Below are positions 50,402 to 61,100 of a stretch of 64,000 nt of DNA, piece after piece. Made by a program: the position numbers and the translations under genes. The notes under the pieces were generated by a model that was given only the letters and a program-made list of their open reading frames with translations, was not told the origin of the DNA and made no database searches. Location of the stretch: the NCBI GenBank assembly GCA_963995505.1, contig OZ023192.1:8167001-8231000 (forward strand), given 5' to 3'. Source of the DNA: Hypericum androsaemum. Taxonomy: Eukaryota; Streptophyta; Magnoliopsida; Malpighiales; Hypericaceae. Position 1 is the first letter of the stretch; each line of letters opens with the position of its first letter.

Positions 50402-52770
50402 TGTCACGACCCAAATTCGTGGTCGGTGACCGGCGCTAGATCATGTCAAACTTAATATCATAAACCACAACCTAGCAAGCCTCAAATCATAATACATCAT
50501 TCTTATTACCAGGATTGTCAAAATATTTTTTTTTCACAACATTGTTGCTTCAAACAAACATATTTATCGTGTCCAAAACCTGGTAGGCATTGGAGTACAC
50601 ATCTCCAACGTCATATCATCAAACACATCCTTAAAAACAAACATGAATTTACACATACATTACATATTAACATTAATCTAAAATCATATATCAAAGACCA
50701 ACAAATATGTACAATGAAGCGACCTAGATTACAAAGACAAAGACCATCTGGAGACCTTTGAACGTAGCCCGAGAAAGAAAGATAACGGGCCGAACTCGGA
50801 TGAAGAACCTTCTCCAGATGCAACCCACGGCTCAAATCTCTTCACCTGTGGATTGAAGTAAGGGATAAGTGCTTTGAAACACTTAGTAAGCAAATATTAT
50901 AAGTAACATGTATTTAACCAACCAAACATCCCCATCAAACCCAAATACTAACACAAGGCTACTATAACAAAAAGATCACTTCACAAATAAGGTCATCAAA
51001 ATAATCGCATATCAAACATAACCAAAAGTTCAGATAGACCTTTACAAACACATAGCACAAATCGGATGAACTTCAGATAGGTCTAGATAGTGTCACTCCC
51101 ACTCCGACACGAGGATACCATATCTTAAGGCGCCATCAGAAACCAACCCCGCCGGCCAGATATCATATCGTATACATGTCCAATGTATCCTCAGAATATG
51201 TGCACATATGCCAACATCCCCGGTTGGTCACGGGTAGACCTCATCATCCGCCATCACATAAACCACATACCAAACTTTTCAAAGTTCACATACGTACACA
51301 GACAATCCAAAAATAACCTCAAATATCAAATAGACCAAAACCAAACCCAATACCACATTTCATATCATTCAAAAGTACGCCAAATAAAGCACATCGCCCA
51401 CGTCTAGTTAACTAAACACATGTTACAAAGAATATCCACTTACCAAACAATGGTTGCTCGAACCATTCAAAGAGAAGCTCCTTGCTTCGTTCTACAACTC
51501 GTGGTACTCAGATTTAAACGTCGATTAACTAGTCAAAAGAATAATTATAACTATCATTACCAATCTCTCTAGCATGTAAATATGTCTTAGGAAATATAAT
51601 ACTCCATTTCTTGCACTTAATATTTCTGCTCTCAAACAAATATTCTTATTTGGAAAGCTTACCTCAGACCACCTTTTATCTTTGTTTCCGGTTCTTCATT
51701 ATGGTTTAATCTAAACCAAACCGAAATTTGTTAATTCTTCTTCCCAATTAAATAACGTCTTCTATTTATTTATTTATTTTTTTTTTTTGTCATTAATTAC
51801 AATTTCTAATTCTCGTGTCCACTAATCTATCCGATATTCATCCATGAACTTAATCCTCGGTTTTATAGCCCTTCTAGTTATTCTTTTCCTACGGTTTTAG
51901 TTTCATTATAATCATGGTCACGATTTAGAATTTTAATTATTCAAATTTTAGTATTTAACCTGGTTGATCTCTCTCTGTATTAACATTACTTACAAAATCA
52001 CTAACACAACCTTAAAATAAGGGAGATGAGCTTACCATATAGTGAATCCCCCCTCTATTATCTCGGTAACCAATTCATCACTACTTTTCTTATTCCTCTT
52101 TTCTATGGTTCATCTTCTCCTTTTCTTTTAACCGTCGATGATATATTTCATTTTGGTAAAAGTAAACCAAATGAGCTAGCTACTTACAGATATTTATGTA
52201 CTCACCGGTTCCACCGCCTCTTTTGTTACCTCAGCCACGTTTCTATTTCTTTTTCACCACTGCCACGTTTCACAATTTGTTTTTTTTTTTTTTTTACTCT
52301 TAACTTATCCTATTTTAATTATTCTCATGGCCAATCTAGTTTGTTGCCACGTTTTCCTTTTTCTTTTCTTTTTTTTTCTTCTTTTGATCCTAGACTTTTC
52401 CAGCCTTTCAAAGTCATTCCTAAACTTCTTAATATGTTCTAATAAGTCCCTAAAATAAGCCTTGCTCAAATAAAGTCACATAACAAATTATTTCCACAAA
52501 ACTTTCCAATACCGACAAAATCAGACTTATATCCGAGCATCTTAAATTATTGCTCTGTTCCGGCCAGATTATTTCATAAATCACAACACTCAAAGAACAA
52601 AGTTATAGATATAGATGTTATAAATCCACACAAATTAATATCACCTAATTTGGAATCCGGATGAGAAAGTTATGCCTATTTTACCGAATAATGACAGACT
52701 AAGCCTAAACCCTTCCAAAACCAACCTTACTATGTTGTAACCAATTTGATTGAAGGGCGAGGGTATCACA
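50402..52770 (-). repeat. Tekay-type 5' LTR (right copy)
   Basis: 2369 bp, practically identical to 43204-45571; followed by the TSD agaag. Confidence 0.97.
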
Positions 52771-53396
52771 AGAAGCGTCGAGGGTTATCGGCGACGAACT
52801 ATCAGGACCCCTGTCGCGGGAGATGCGGGAGCTGGAAGGATGGAGGCGAAGAACGAGCTGAACCGACGTCGGATTCGCGCTGCCAAGGCCGTCGTTAGGC
52901 CCACGGCTGGTTCCACCGATGGTCAACGGGGACGATCCTCCCAGCGAAGATGAGAAGGAACGGCAGCAGTGAACCGAGCTCGTAGATCCTCATCCGCTTC
53001 TGGAGCTCCATCCACTCCTCGATCCGGCGAGTGTAGTTGCCGGCGGCAGCGAGCCGAGATCGTATCACACCATTTTAACATACGATGCGTTCGCCGGGAA
53101 GAAGAACACGGCAATGGAGAGAGAGAGAGAGAAGAGGGGAGGAGCATTTATGGTTGGAAAAGATTGAGGGTGAGGGAAGAGAAATAGGGGAAACTGGGGA
53201 AGGAAGGGTGTAAAAGTACAAAAATATCCTCTGTAATATTGGTCATCAGATCTATGATTTTTTTAATATGGCTGATCCAACGGTTCCATTTCGATTCAGA
53301 ATGGTCCTTGTTGAATTTCTATATCCAGAACCTAACCCTACCCCTTTTATCAGGCCTCACTCTGGTCCGATGTAAAATAACTTTATAGGTTACAAA

Positions 53397-53826
53397 GGGA
53401 GTGGATTGAGCACGGAGCGAAGGAATCGATTCCGGACGGTTTGGAGTGAAGGGGGACCGCAGTGGCAAGCGCAGTTATATGATAATGGCAAGCGCAGTTA
53501 TGTGATAATGGCATGTGTATTTGTGACAGTGGCAAGTCCCCGTTGATCATAATGGTGCGCGTAGTTTTTTTCATTTTGGTCCCCCATATTTTAGCATTTT
53601 TGCAAAAAGGTCACACTGGCATGCGCAGTTATGTGATACTGGCATGCACAGTTATGTGATACTGGCATACGCAGTTATGTGATAATGGCATTTGTATCCG
53701 GCCTGCGTTTCTGCGTGGCTTTTTTCATTTTGGTCCCCGTATTTTAGCGCGTTTGCAAAAAAATCCCCGCGTGTCTTCATTCCGAACGGTTCGAAATCTG
53801 AGCATTCCGTGCCCAATCCATACCCA
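53397..53826. mobile_element. Short MULE-type MITE with internal 23-bp repeats
   Basis: A 430-bp element flanked by the 9-bp target duplication ggttacaaa (53388-53396 and 53827-53835). Left end gggagtggattgagcacgga; right end, reverse complement, gggtatggattgggcacgga: 17 of 20 bases alike. Inside (53461-53695) lie about eight units built on cgcagttatgtgata and tggcat, period near 23. The ends resemble those of the larger MULE, which finishes only about 20 bp to the left. No ORF. Confidence 0.85.
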
Positions 53827-53835
53827 GGTTACAAA

Positions 53836-54967
53836 AACTAGTTTTATCGATAGTGATTACACTTGTATTTCAGGAAATATCACCTCTCCGTCGGATTCGC
53901 GCATAGAACTAGCTAGGCCTTTTTTAGAAATTGCAACAATTCAAAGATTTGGGCTACCATGGATTTTACATTGGAAATATTTGTTAACGTTGAATTCACT
54001 TTAGTACAATTGAGAAAAAAACTTTTCACACAGCATAATCTTTCAAGCTGATTTATTTATGAAAGATAATTGCTGGCAGAGATGTGCATTTGAAATCTAT
54101 TGAAAAATGGAAAAAGTCTAATTTAGTACAATGTGATATCACAAAAATTCACTTAAGTATTCTATGATTCAAAACTCATCAATTGAGACAAACTTATTCC
54201 AAATAAAATCAATTAGAGGTCCGTGCAGTTGCCCGAGCATTACATGGCACAGGTCTAAAATACCATAACAATCCCAAATTTATTTATAATTGTAAAAACC
54301 CTAAATTTAATATAAAAAATCACAACTAGTACAATCTCTCCTCTTCTTCCCCAACCTCTGGCCTTCCCAGCAAAAGTAATCGCAACAGCGGCACCACCTT
54401 CAACCTCCAGCTCGTACTCCAAGGTGGACCCTCTCGGGGAGCGGGGGTTCTTCCAGGCCTTCGACAATGCCGTCGAGGCCGCATATTACTAAAGTGGATT
54501 TTTCCTTGAAAAATTGATAAGCAGTGTCGAAGCATACCAATAATGTACTGCTGCAAGTATAGTACTTCCTCGTGACTCACCATAAAACCCAAGCAGTTTT
54601 ACCTTTTTTAAGCAAGGAATTAAAAAATTTAAATAAAGTGATGCTGAAAAAGTGAGTATTTGGTCCGGAACGGACCGAATCATTCCAAAACAAAACAAAA
54701 AAGTTTTGAATCAGACCTATTTTTTAAGTTCAATAATTCACAATAGTATAATGAATGACCCAAATAGAATATAAGGAGTTAGAAGTTTACTAATTAAAAT
54801 AATAATATGCTCCAAAGGTTTGCTGACTTCAGACTATAAATCACAAATTAACTTCAAATAAGTTCTTAATAATTTAATTCTACTTAAGATAAATAAAAAT
54901 GTTAAAATGTACAAACGAGATTAACCCATCTGAGCTTTATATAATCTAGTTCAAACCGAACAAGTAT
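53836..54967. other. Intergenic DNA with a GC-rich exon-like island
   Basis: Mostly AT-rich without gene signals. Bases 54340-54490 are unusually GC-rich; a plus-strand frame ends in KVDPLGERGFFQAFDNAVEA and a TAA at 54489. It could be a decayed exon, but I recognise no family and see no splice partner. Confidence 0.35.
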
Positions 54968-55240
54968 TTTTTTTTGAAATGGTATATATATTTTGTTAAA
55001 ACAATCACCAAGAAATGTCACAATACAAAGAAAATACAAGGTGCACTAAGTTGCACAAGCAGCAACTAAGACGCAAGAGACCCCCGAATTGCCTGCAATC
55101 TAGAACCCAAGAGGATTCCAAGAATCCTCGTACATGAGGTATGAAGTTGTGGCCGCATGCCTCATTAAAAATCTCAACGTTAAAAAATCTGATGGGAAAA
55201 AGAGAATTCTCGATGGCACAGCAAAAACCCAACCCAACAA
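54968..55240 (-). mobile_element. LINE 3' tail (minus strand)
   Basis: A T-run at 54968-54976 is the poly-A tail on the minus strand. The 3' UTR motif ttttaatgaggcatgcggc (about 55150-55170) matches the two plus-strand LINE tails of this window. The 5' limit is uncertain and no target duplication was found. Confidence 0.6.
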
Positions 55241-55321
55241 ACCAAGAACAAGCATACCACACCCAACCCCATGAAGGAAAGCCCCATGAATCAGCCCAAG
55301 CCAATCCTCCAGAACAACTAA

Positions 55322-55467
55322 CAATGCTGAACAACTGGTCGGATGATTCAACCTCAAGGCTGCAAAAAAACGCAGCTAGCATACTGCAAGTCCACAATGC
55401 TGAACAACTGGTCGGATGATTCAACCTCAAGGCTGCAAAAAAACGCAGCTAGCATACTGCAAGTCCA
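55322..55467 (+). repeat. Two-copy tandem duplication, period 73 bp
   Basis: caatgctgaacaactggtcg begins both copies (55322 and 55395). The copies look identical over 73 bp, so the duplication is recent. Confidence 0.93.
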
Positions 55468-55533
55468 CCATCCGAAGTCGGAGAAGGTTGTCCGTGGTCT
55501 TCGCTTTGCCGCGCAATGCCATCCATCAGAAAC

Positions 55534-55767
55534 TGAAAAGTTGAATATTTTCCCTTGAATATCATCGATACATAGGTTATGTTTATATACACAATTACAG
55601 CAGTATAATTACAGCTAACTAATTGATGTCGATGGCATGATTGTAGGCAACAGATCAGCGTTAGTTATGAGCACCAGAAATGGGAAGATCTTGCCAGGGT
55701 GTTGATAACCGTTGCACCAAATCTGGGCTGATGTGATTGCTGAGATCACGGAGGATTATCTTCCTCA
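55534..55767 (-). repeat. Copia 3' LTR, 234 bp
   Basis: On the minus strand it begins tgaggaagataatcc immediately after the pol stop codon TAA (55768-55770) and ends ttcaacttttca at 55534. The G-run gcgggggcg just before the stop serves as polypurine tract. Confidence 0.75.
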
Positions 55768-57300
55768 TTACGCCCCCGCAAGCGAAACGGGTCGTACCGT
55801 GAGCTTGTCCCGCAAATCTTGGAATCGTTGACGGGGAAGTGGCTTGGTGAGGATGTCCGCTATTTGATCTTTGGTGGATAGGTAATAGACTCGGAGGCAG
55901 CCAGCTGCAACCTGTTCTCGAACAAAATGGAAGTCTATTTCCATATGCTTGGACCGTGCATGAAACACTGGATTGGCGGAGAGGTACGTTGCTCCGAGAT
56001 TGTCGCACCAAAGGATGGGAGCTGAAGTGCAAGGCTGTCCGATTTCTCTGAGCAAGGACTTGAGCCACATTACTTCAGAGGCAGCTGTCGCGATCGCTCG
56101 GTACTCGGCTTCGGTGGAGGATCGTGACACAGCACGTTGCTTTCTCGACGACCATGAGATCAGATTGGGACCGAGGAACACACTGTACCCGGTCGTAGAG
56201 CGTCTATCAATTAGACAACCTGCCCAATCAGCATCGCTGTAGGCCGAGAGGGTGAGAGTTTTGGATGGCTTGAGGTGAAGTCCGAGGGTGGATGTTCCTT
56301 GCAAGTAGCGAAGTATACGTTTTACGCCTGTCCAGTGAACTGCGTCCGGGTTGTGCATGAACTGGGCAGCCTTGTTGACAGCAAAGGCTATCTCCGGACG
56401 TGTGATGCCTAGGTACTGGAGACAACCAACCACTTGGCGATACAGTGCTGGGTCGAATTTGACAGGGACTTGTGGCTCGGCCGTAGTGGCTGGAGTGGTT
56501 AACGCCTTGCACTCTGCCATTTCAGCCTTGTGAAGGATGTCTCGAATGTACTTGCTTTGCGAGAGAAACAGGCCTGCAGATGTACGATGCGCCTCTATTC
56601 CAAGGAAATAAGACAGTGCTCCGAGATCTTTGACCGAGAATCGGCTGCATAGAAACTGAAGCAGCTGATCAAGGACACCAGGATGGGAACCTGTGACAAG
56701 GATATCATCCACGTAAACCAGAACATAGATGGTTAGTGACCCGCGCTTGAGATAAAAGAGAGACGTATCGGTCTTGGAGCCTTGAAACCCGAAGTGGCAG
56801 AGGGCAGCCTTCAAACAGCTAAACCACGCGCGAGGTGCCTGTTTCAGTCCATATAGAGAGCGCTTCAATTTGCAGACATAATTCGGGTACTCAGAATTAA
56901 CAAACCCGGGTGGCTGCTCCATATAGACATCTTCGGTGAGATAGCCGTGGAGGAAGGCATTGGAGACATCCAACTGCCGTACAGGCCACCCGTGAGAGAG
57001 AGCAAGAGCGAGGATGAGGCGAACTGTCGCCGGTTTGATGACTGGACTAAAGGTTTCGCTGTAATCAACTCCAGGTCTTTGTTGGAAGCCCTTGGCTACG
57101 AGTCGAGCCTTGTAGCGGGCAATTGAACCATCTGAGTTGTGTTTTACTCGGAACACCCACTTGTTGCCGAGAATGTTCGTTGCAGTGGCCCTTGGGACTA
57201 AAACCCAGGTCTGATTCTTGATCAGGGCGTTAAATTCTTCTGCCATTGCTTGTCTCCACTCCTGATTTTTCATTGCTTTTGTAAAGCAGGTAGGCGTCTC
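55768..57300 (-). CDS. Copia reverse transcriptase-RNase H, intact open frame, truncated at its N-side
   Basis: About 510 codons. It opens in the standard RT start (TCFTKAMKNQEWRQAM), followed by NKWVFRVKHNSDGSIARYKA, VKPA-type fingers (KPATVRLILALA), QLDVSNAFLHGYL, LYGLKQAPRAWF and the catalytic YVDDILVTG. RNase H follows: SAYSDADWAGC, STEAEYRAIA, WCDNLGATYL and the DILTKPLPRQRF tail. No stop or frameshift is seen. The frame reaches the right breakpoint at about 57300 without gag, protease or integrase. The first internal ATG is at 57273; as a fragment it has no real start of its own. Open pol after loss of the other genes suggests a recent event. Confidence 0.9.
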   Translation of the reverse strand, partial: ETPTCFTKAMKNQEWRQAMAEEFNALIKNQTWVLVPRATATNILGNKWVFRVKHNSDGSIARYKARLVAKGFQQRPGVDYSETFSPVIKPATVRLILALALSHGWPVRQLDVSNAFLHGYLTEDVYMEQPPGFVNSEYPNYVCKLKRSLYGLKQAPRAWFSCLKAALCHFGFQGSKTDTSLFYLKRGSLTIYVLVYVDDILVTGSHPGVLDQLLQFLCSRFSVKDLGALSYFLGIEAHRTSAGLFLSQSKYIRDILHKAEMAECKALTTPATTAEPQVPVKFDPALYRQVVGCLQYLGITRPEIAFAVNKAAQFMHNPDAVHWTGVKRILRYLQGTSTLGLHLKPSKTLTLSAYSDADWAGCLIDRRSTTGYSVFLGPNLISWSSRKQRAVSRSSTEAEYRAIATAASEVMWLKSLLREIGQPCTSAPILWCDNLGATYLSANPVFHARSKHMEIDFHFVREQVAAGCLRVYYLSTKDQIADILTKPLPRQRFQDLRDKLTVRPVSLAGA

Positions 57301-57391
57301 AATTAGTTAGCTGTAATTATACTGCTGTAATTGTGTATATAAACATAACCTATGTATCGATGATATTCAAGGGAAAATATTCAACTTTTCA
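57299..57391 (+). repeat. Inverted copy of the copia LTR 3' end
   Basis: 93 bp, from tcaattagttagctg to ttcaacttttca, almost perfectly the reverse complement of 55534-55626. A normal element would have direct LTRs; this one is inverted relative to the LTR on the other side of the pol fragment. Confidence 0.93.
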
Positions 57392-57645
57392 TGGTATCAG
57401 AGCCAATTGCTCTAACGAGCCCATGGCCCGTTGTGCTCGCACGGCCCGCCTTTGAAAGCACGAGAGGCAATGTGAAGCCCGTGCAAACTTCAGCCCGATG
57501 GGCTTTGTTTGAGGGGGCGTGTTGGAGAGAATCTCACATTGGAAGTTGCAAGTGGGTTGGGCCTGTTTACAAGTCTGGATGATCCACCTACTCAATACCT
57601 TAAGGTTTTGGGTAGGATATGGGAATTCCTATAGAAACAACAGCC
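57392..57645 (+). mobile_element. TRIM-like element: primer site, short internal part and 3' LTR start
   Basis: tggtatcagagcc (57392-57404, initiator-tRNA site) follows directly on the copia LTR end. A non-coding internal segment of about 100 bp leads to the G-rich tract gtttgagggggcg (57507-57519) and an LTR starting tgttggagagaatctcac at 57520. The LTR continues with ccttaaggttttgggtagg. The end is not defined because no second LTR is present. Related remnants: 5434-5645 and 60579-60695. Confidence 0.7.
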
Positions 57646-58121
57646 CATATCATAAAGAATCGGAGACCTAGACCGAAACAATTTACATCAAATGCTGAAC
57701 CAAAACAGACCCATATCTCATTTTGTTTGGTTAGATCAAAACAATCAACATCAAATTATTAACCAAAACAGAAAATTCGATTTTGTTAGGTACGAATCGT
57801 ACCGCACGATTCATAATCTGAAACTGAAAAATAAAACATAATCATCGACACATAATTAAAAAAATATTAAACATTAAGTAGCATGAAATCCCGTCATTGC
57901 TCAAATAACATGACTTGTTTAAACTAAAACACAGAGGCAACCTCCCAAAAAGCGCAACTGCAACCATCCAAGGTAGCAGGAAATTAAGTCTCACAACGTC
58001 GTATATGTTTTACTAGTTAACAATCCCGCTGCGGATTAGCATACTATGCGCAAGAATGCGAGTCTCATTGTAGGAGTAGGAGGTCACACGTCCACCACTA
58101 ACCCATTCTAGTATATATATC

Positions 58122-61100
58122 TCAGAGCATCTGGGGAGAGACGTCCATTGGGAAGGGATTACACAAAACATTGTCCATATAATAGTGAGAATGTGCACCA
58201 TTCATCACCACCAGCTGCATTTCCTCCGACGGCTTCCAGTGACGCTTCCTTTGGTTGATGAACCAGTTGTTTATTTGCTTCTGGTCCAGCCCGGTCGACT
58301 CCGCCAGCGCAAGCTTCTGTGATTCCTGTTTGCCATAAACCAATAATCATGATGAGAAAAAAATGCACAGATAAGACAACTGCAGTCGGATGATTAAGCA
58401 CCGTCCAATACCATCCTCCACTTGCGTTGCAGTGTAGCATGTACATCAAATTGATGGTCGTGTATTAAAAAACAGTAACCCTAGATGCTCAAGAAGAGCT
58501 AAACCCCTTAGAAACCAGTCCCAAAGCATAGTTAAAAACATTTTTTTAGTTAAATATATAGTTGAATAAATGTTATTTTCAATATTATCACCAAACTACA
58601 TAGTAAACAGATTGCTTTCGATGTCTCAGTTAAGATAGACGAGTCTTTAATTTACTATAATTGGAAATAAGACATGATACAGCTTATAGAAAGATTATAG
58701 ACTCTGGAAAACTATTTGAACCTTCCGAGGCACCAACGAGAGATTTGATGGCTAAGCTTATCTCAAGCTTCATTCCAGCATATCAAGCAATCCTTTACTT
58801 TATTGAAATAAAACATATCAAGCAATTGAAGACATAATAAAAGCGGCACATTAATGAAGTGGGAACTGGAGTCATAAAAAGTTGGCTGAAATAGTATTTT
58901 GCTTTACGGTATCCTCAGGACAATAAATGTGTCTTAATCTTTCAATTTGACAAGATATGTTCTGGTCCACCATTCCTCAGCAAAACAAGATAAAATTCCT
59001 ATTTAATATTTATTTCTAGCGTCAAAATAAGCGCAAGTAGACCACGCAATGAAGCCAATTCACAAGTGTCCTTACCATTTTAATACATCAGCAATCCGCT
59101 CATCGATAATTAAGAAAGAACTAAAAGAAACACGTCTTTAAACCTATCTATGAAAATGATTGATTTTTCACAAGACAAAGAAAACCAAAGTTTAAGCACA
59201 AAGATGATTGTATGTTCTAACGCTAGAAAAGTTATAAAATTTCAAGCTTCCTATTCCTAGTAGGGATCCACGTAACTCTGTCTTGTTTGTATCCCAGAAC
59301 AGTGATCGAACGCAAGTACATAACAATTTCAAGCTTCCTATACGAGGACTCTAATCATTTGCTTCTCATCCAATAGTGCAATGCTCCTACTTCGATGAAA
59401 AAAACTTAAATTACTTGAATCTGACAGCCTTCCATTCAACTACAAGAAAGCAGCACCAAGATTTGAGGTGTTGATGAAATGAATGGAATAGGGTCGATAC
59501 GACTTTAAAAAGATGACAATGGATGGTTGAAGACATACCATTTCTTATAGGTAGAGGAGAACTGGGGTGAAGGGATGTCGAAAACATGTCTTTTTGGAAG
59601 AAAATCGTCACTCTATATTCAGCTTTAAAAGACACAGCTTTTTTTAGTCGAAGGCATGCCCTTTTTTCAAGTTCGCACACTTACAGTTACAATTAACAAA
59701 ACTCTGCCAGAGGTGTCATAGGTTGGACAAAAATTATCACCAAAAGAAGAATTTTTTAACCTCCAAAACAACATGAAAGTTACGATATACCTCTCATATT
59801 ACAATTTTTCAACTTTTAAACTGGAAAAGAAATGAAATATCCAGAACTTCAAACAAATGAAACGATTTAACCTTTAAAACTACCACACCAGGTTGTAGCA
59901 TTTGAAATGATATATCCAGAACTTCAAAAGCCTAGTGAAATAAGAATCTATGGCATGTATTAACACAAAGAAGAGAGGACGTTGTTTAATTTTGAGCGTT
60001 GCATTTGCTTGCTACTTGAGAATATGGAATAGTGAAAAATAATATTGATGTTATGACTATGTAAGTATAGAGGTTTCAAATCTTGAAATTGCTTAAAAGT
60101 GTTATGTACTGCATCTGAGTCTAGTAAAACTATCTTAGACCAGACACGCTGCTAATCCTTTTGTCTGCAGTAGACAACCTGAACGAAAGATTAAATAAGT
60201 GGGAGCGAATATATATGGCCGGGGCATATACTAATTGAATTGCAATATAAAATCATACCGAAGGGTAAGGCCATTTGTAGTGTCTGCTCCACCAATCCAG
60301 CAACTGCTGTCTGGCTTCTTTAGGCAACTTACCTTTCTTCCTTTTCTTCATAAACTCCTGCTTCAGGCTTCCCAAGTAACCGCTGTACTTTCGCAGCAGC
60401 TGACCCTTCAGTTCCTGGTCTTCTGCCTGTGGATCTATGAAGTTGTTATTGGCATCAACCTCTTCCTCAGATGAACCATTCATGTCAACAGCCTCGCCAA
60501 AAGCTGAAAACGGAAAGTGTTTTAGCAGTTGTTAAATGCTGAGCCTCGACTACTGATGCACAACAAACGATGACAATGTGTTGATAATACCACATTGCTC
60601 AGTGCAAGTGAGCTAGTTTATAAGTACGGAAAATCCATCGACCTATTGTCTTAAGGTTTTTGGTTGGATATAGAGATTTTAACACTCCGTGGACAAGAAT
60701 CAAAAATCAAACTGACATAATGCAATTTCAATTGCACGGCTATGTTGTCAATAGCAGATAGCGCCGCATAGCGGCGACCTCCCTAAAATGCTATAGCGGT
60801 AGCGGGATGACTGCTATTGCAAAGAACGAGAAGAGTAAGCCAAACACAGCAACTAAAAGTAAGTCAAAAAAGGGAAAAATGACTTACCCAATACCCAAAA
60901 CTTACATAGCAACTAAAAAAATCACTTACCCAATATCTAAAACTTGTTAACTTACTCGGAAACTAAAAAAAAGGTACATACCCAATACTCAAAACTTACA
61001 CAGCAACTAAAAAAATCACTTGCCCAATACTTGAATGAGTAACTTTCTTCTCGGTGGTAAACAGGAGAGAGAGGGAGAGAGCAGCATTTTTTTAAGGGTG

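Larger units (their letters stand above)
43204..52770 (-). mobile_element. Intact, very young Tekay/Del-type chromovirus (Ty3/gypsy)
   Basis: TSD agaag at 43199-43203 and 52771-52775. Two LTRs of 2368 and 2369 bp that I could tell apart only in a T-run (about 44580 versus 51780). Primer site complementary to initiator tRNA-Met, polypurine tract, and one uninterrupted 1535-residue gag-pol frame. Lineage is judged from tgtcacgaccc at the LTR end, the length of the LTRs and the C-terminal chromodomain-like tail. With near-identical LTRs and an open frame it may be recently or still active (inference). It is inserted in the right half of the MULE at 39686-53368. Confidence 0.95.
39686..53368. mobile_element. 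Mutator-like (MULE) non-autonomous element with minisatellite arms, carrying nested insertions
   Basis: The repeat gatgtaaaat flanks it exactly (39676-39685 and 53369-53378), fitting a MULE 9-10 bp target duplication. Its ends are imperfect inverted repeats. Left gggagaggattgagtcctga...ggaccattttgaat...gttggat...agatctaacgg matches the reverse complement of the right end, ...ggaccattctgaat...gttggat...agatctgatg. After removing the Tekay element (43204-52775 with one TSD copy) and the LINE (40820-41266), it is about 3.7 kb. Inside are GC-rich segments next to both ends (39880-40170 and 52776-53110) and oppositely oriented arrays of one 23-bp repeat. No transposase is seen. Confidence 0.65.

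Noticed and set aside
52750..53187. Plus-strand frames rich in Arg and Ser (67 and 72 codons) as a gene
   Set aside because: They cross the LTR edge and the inverted end of the MULE; no homologous family recognised.
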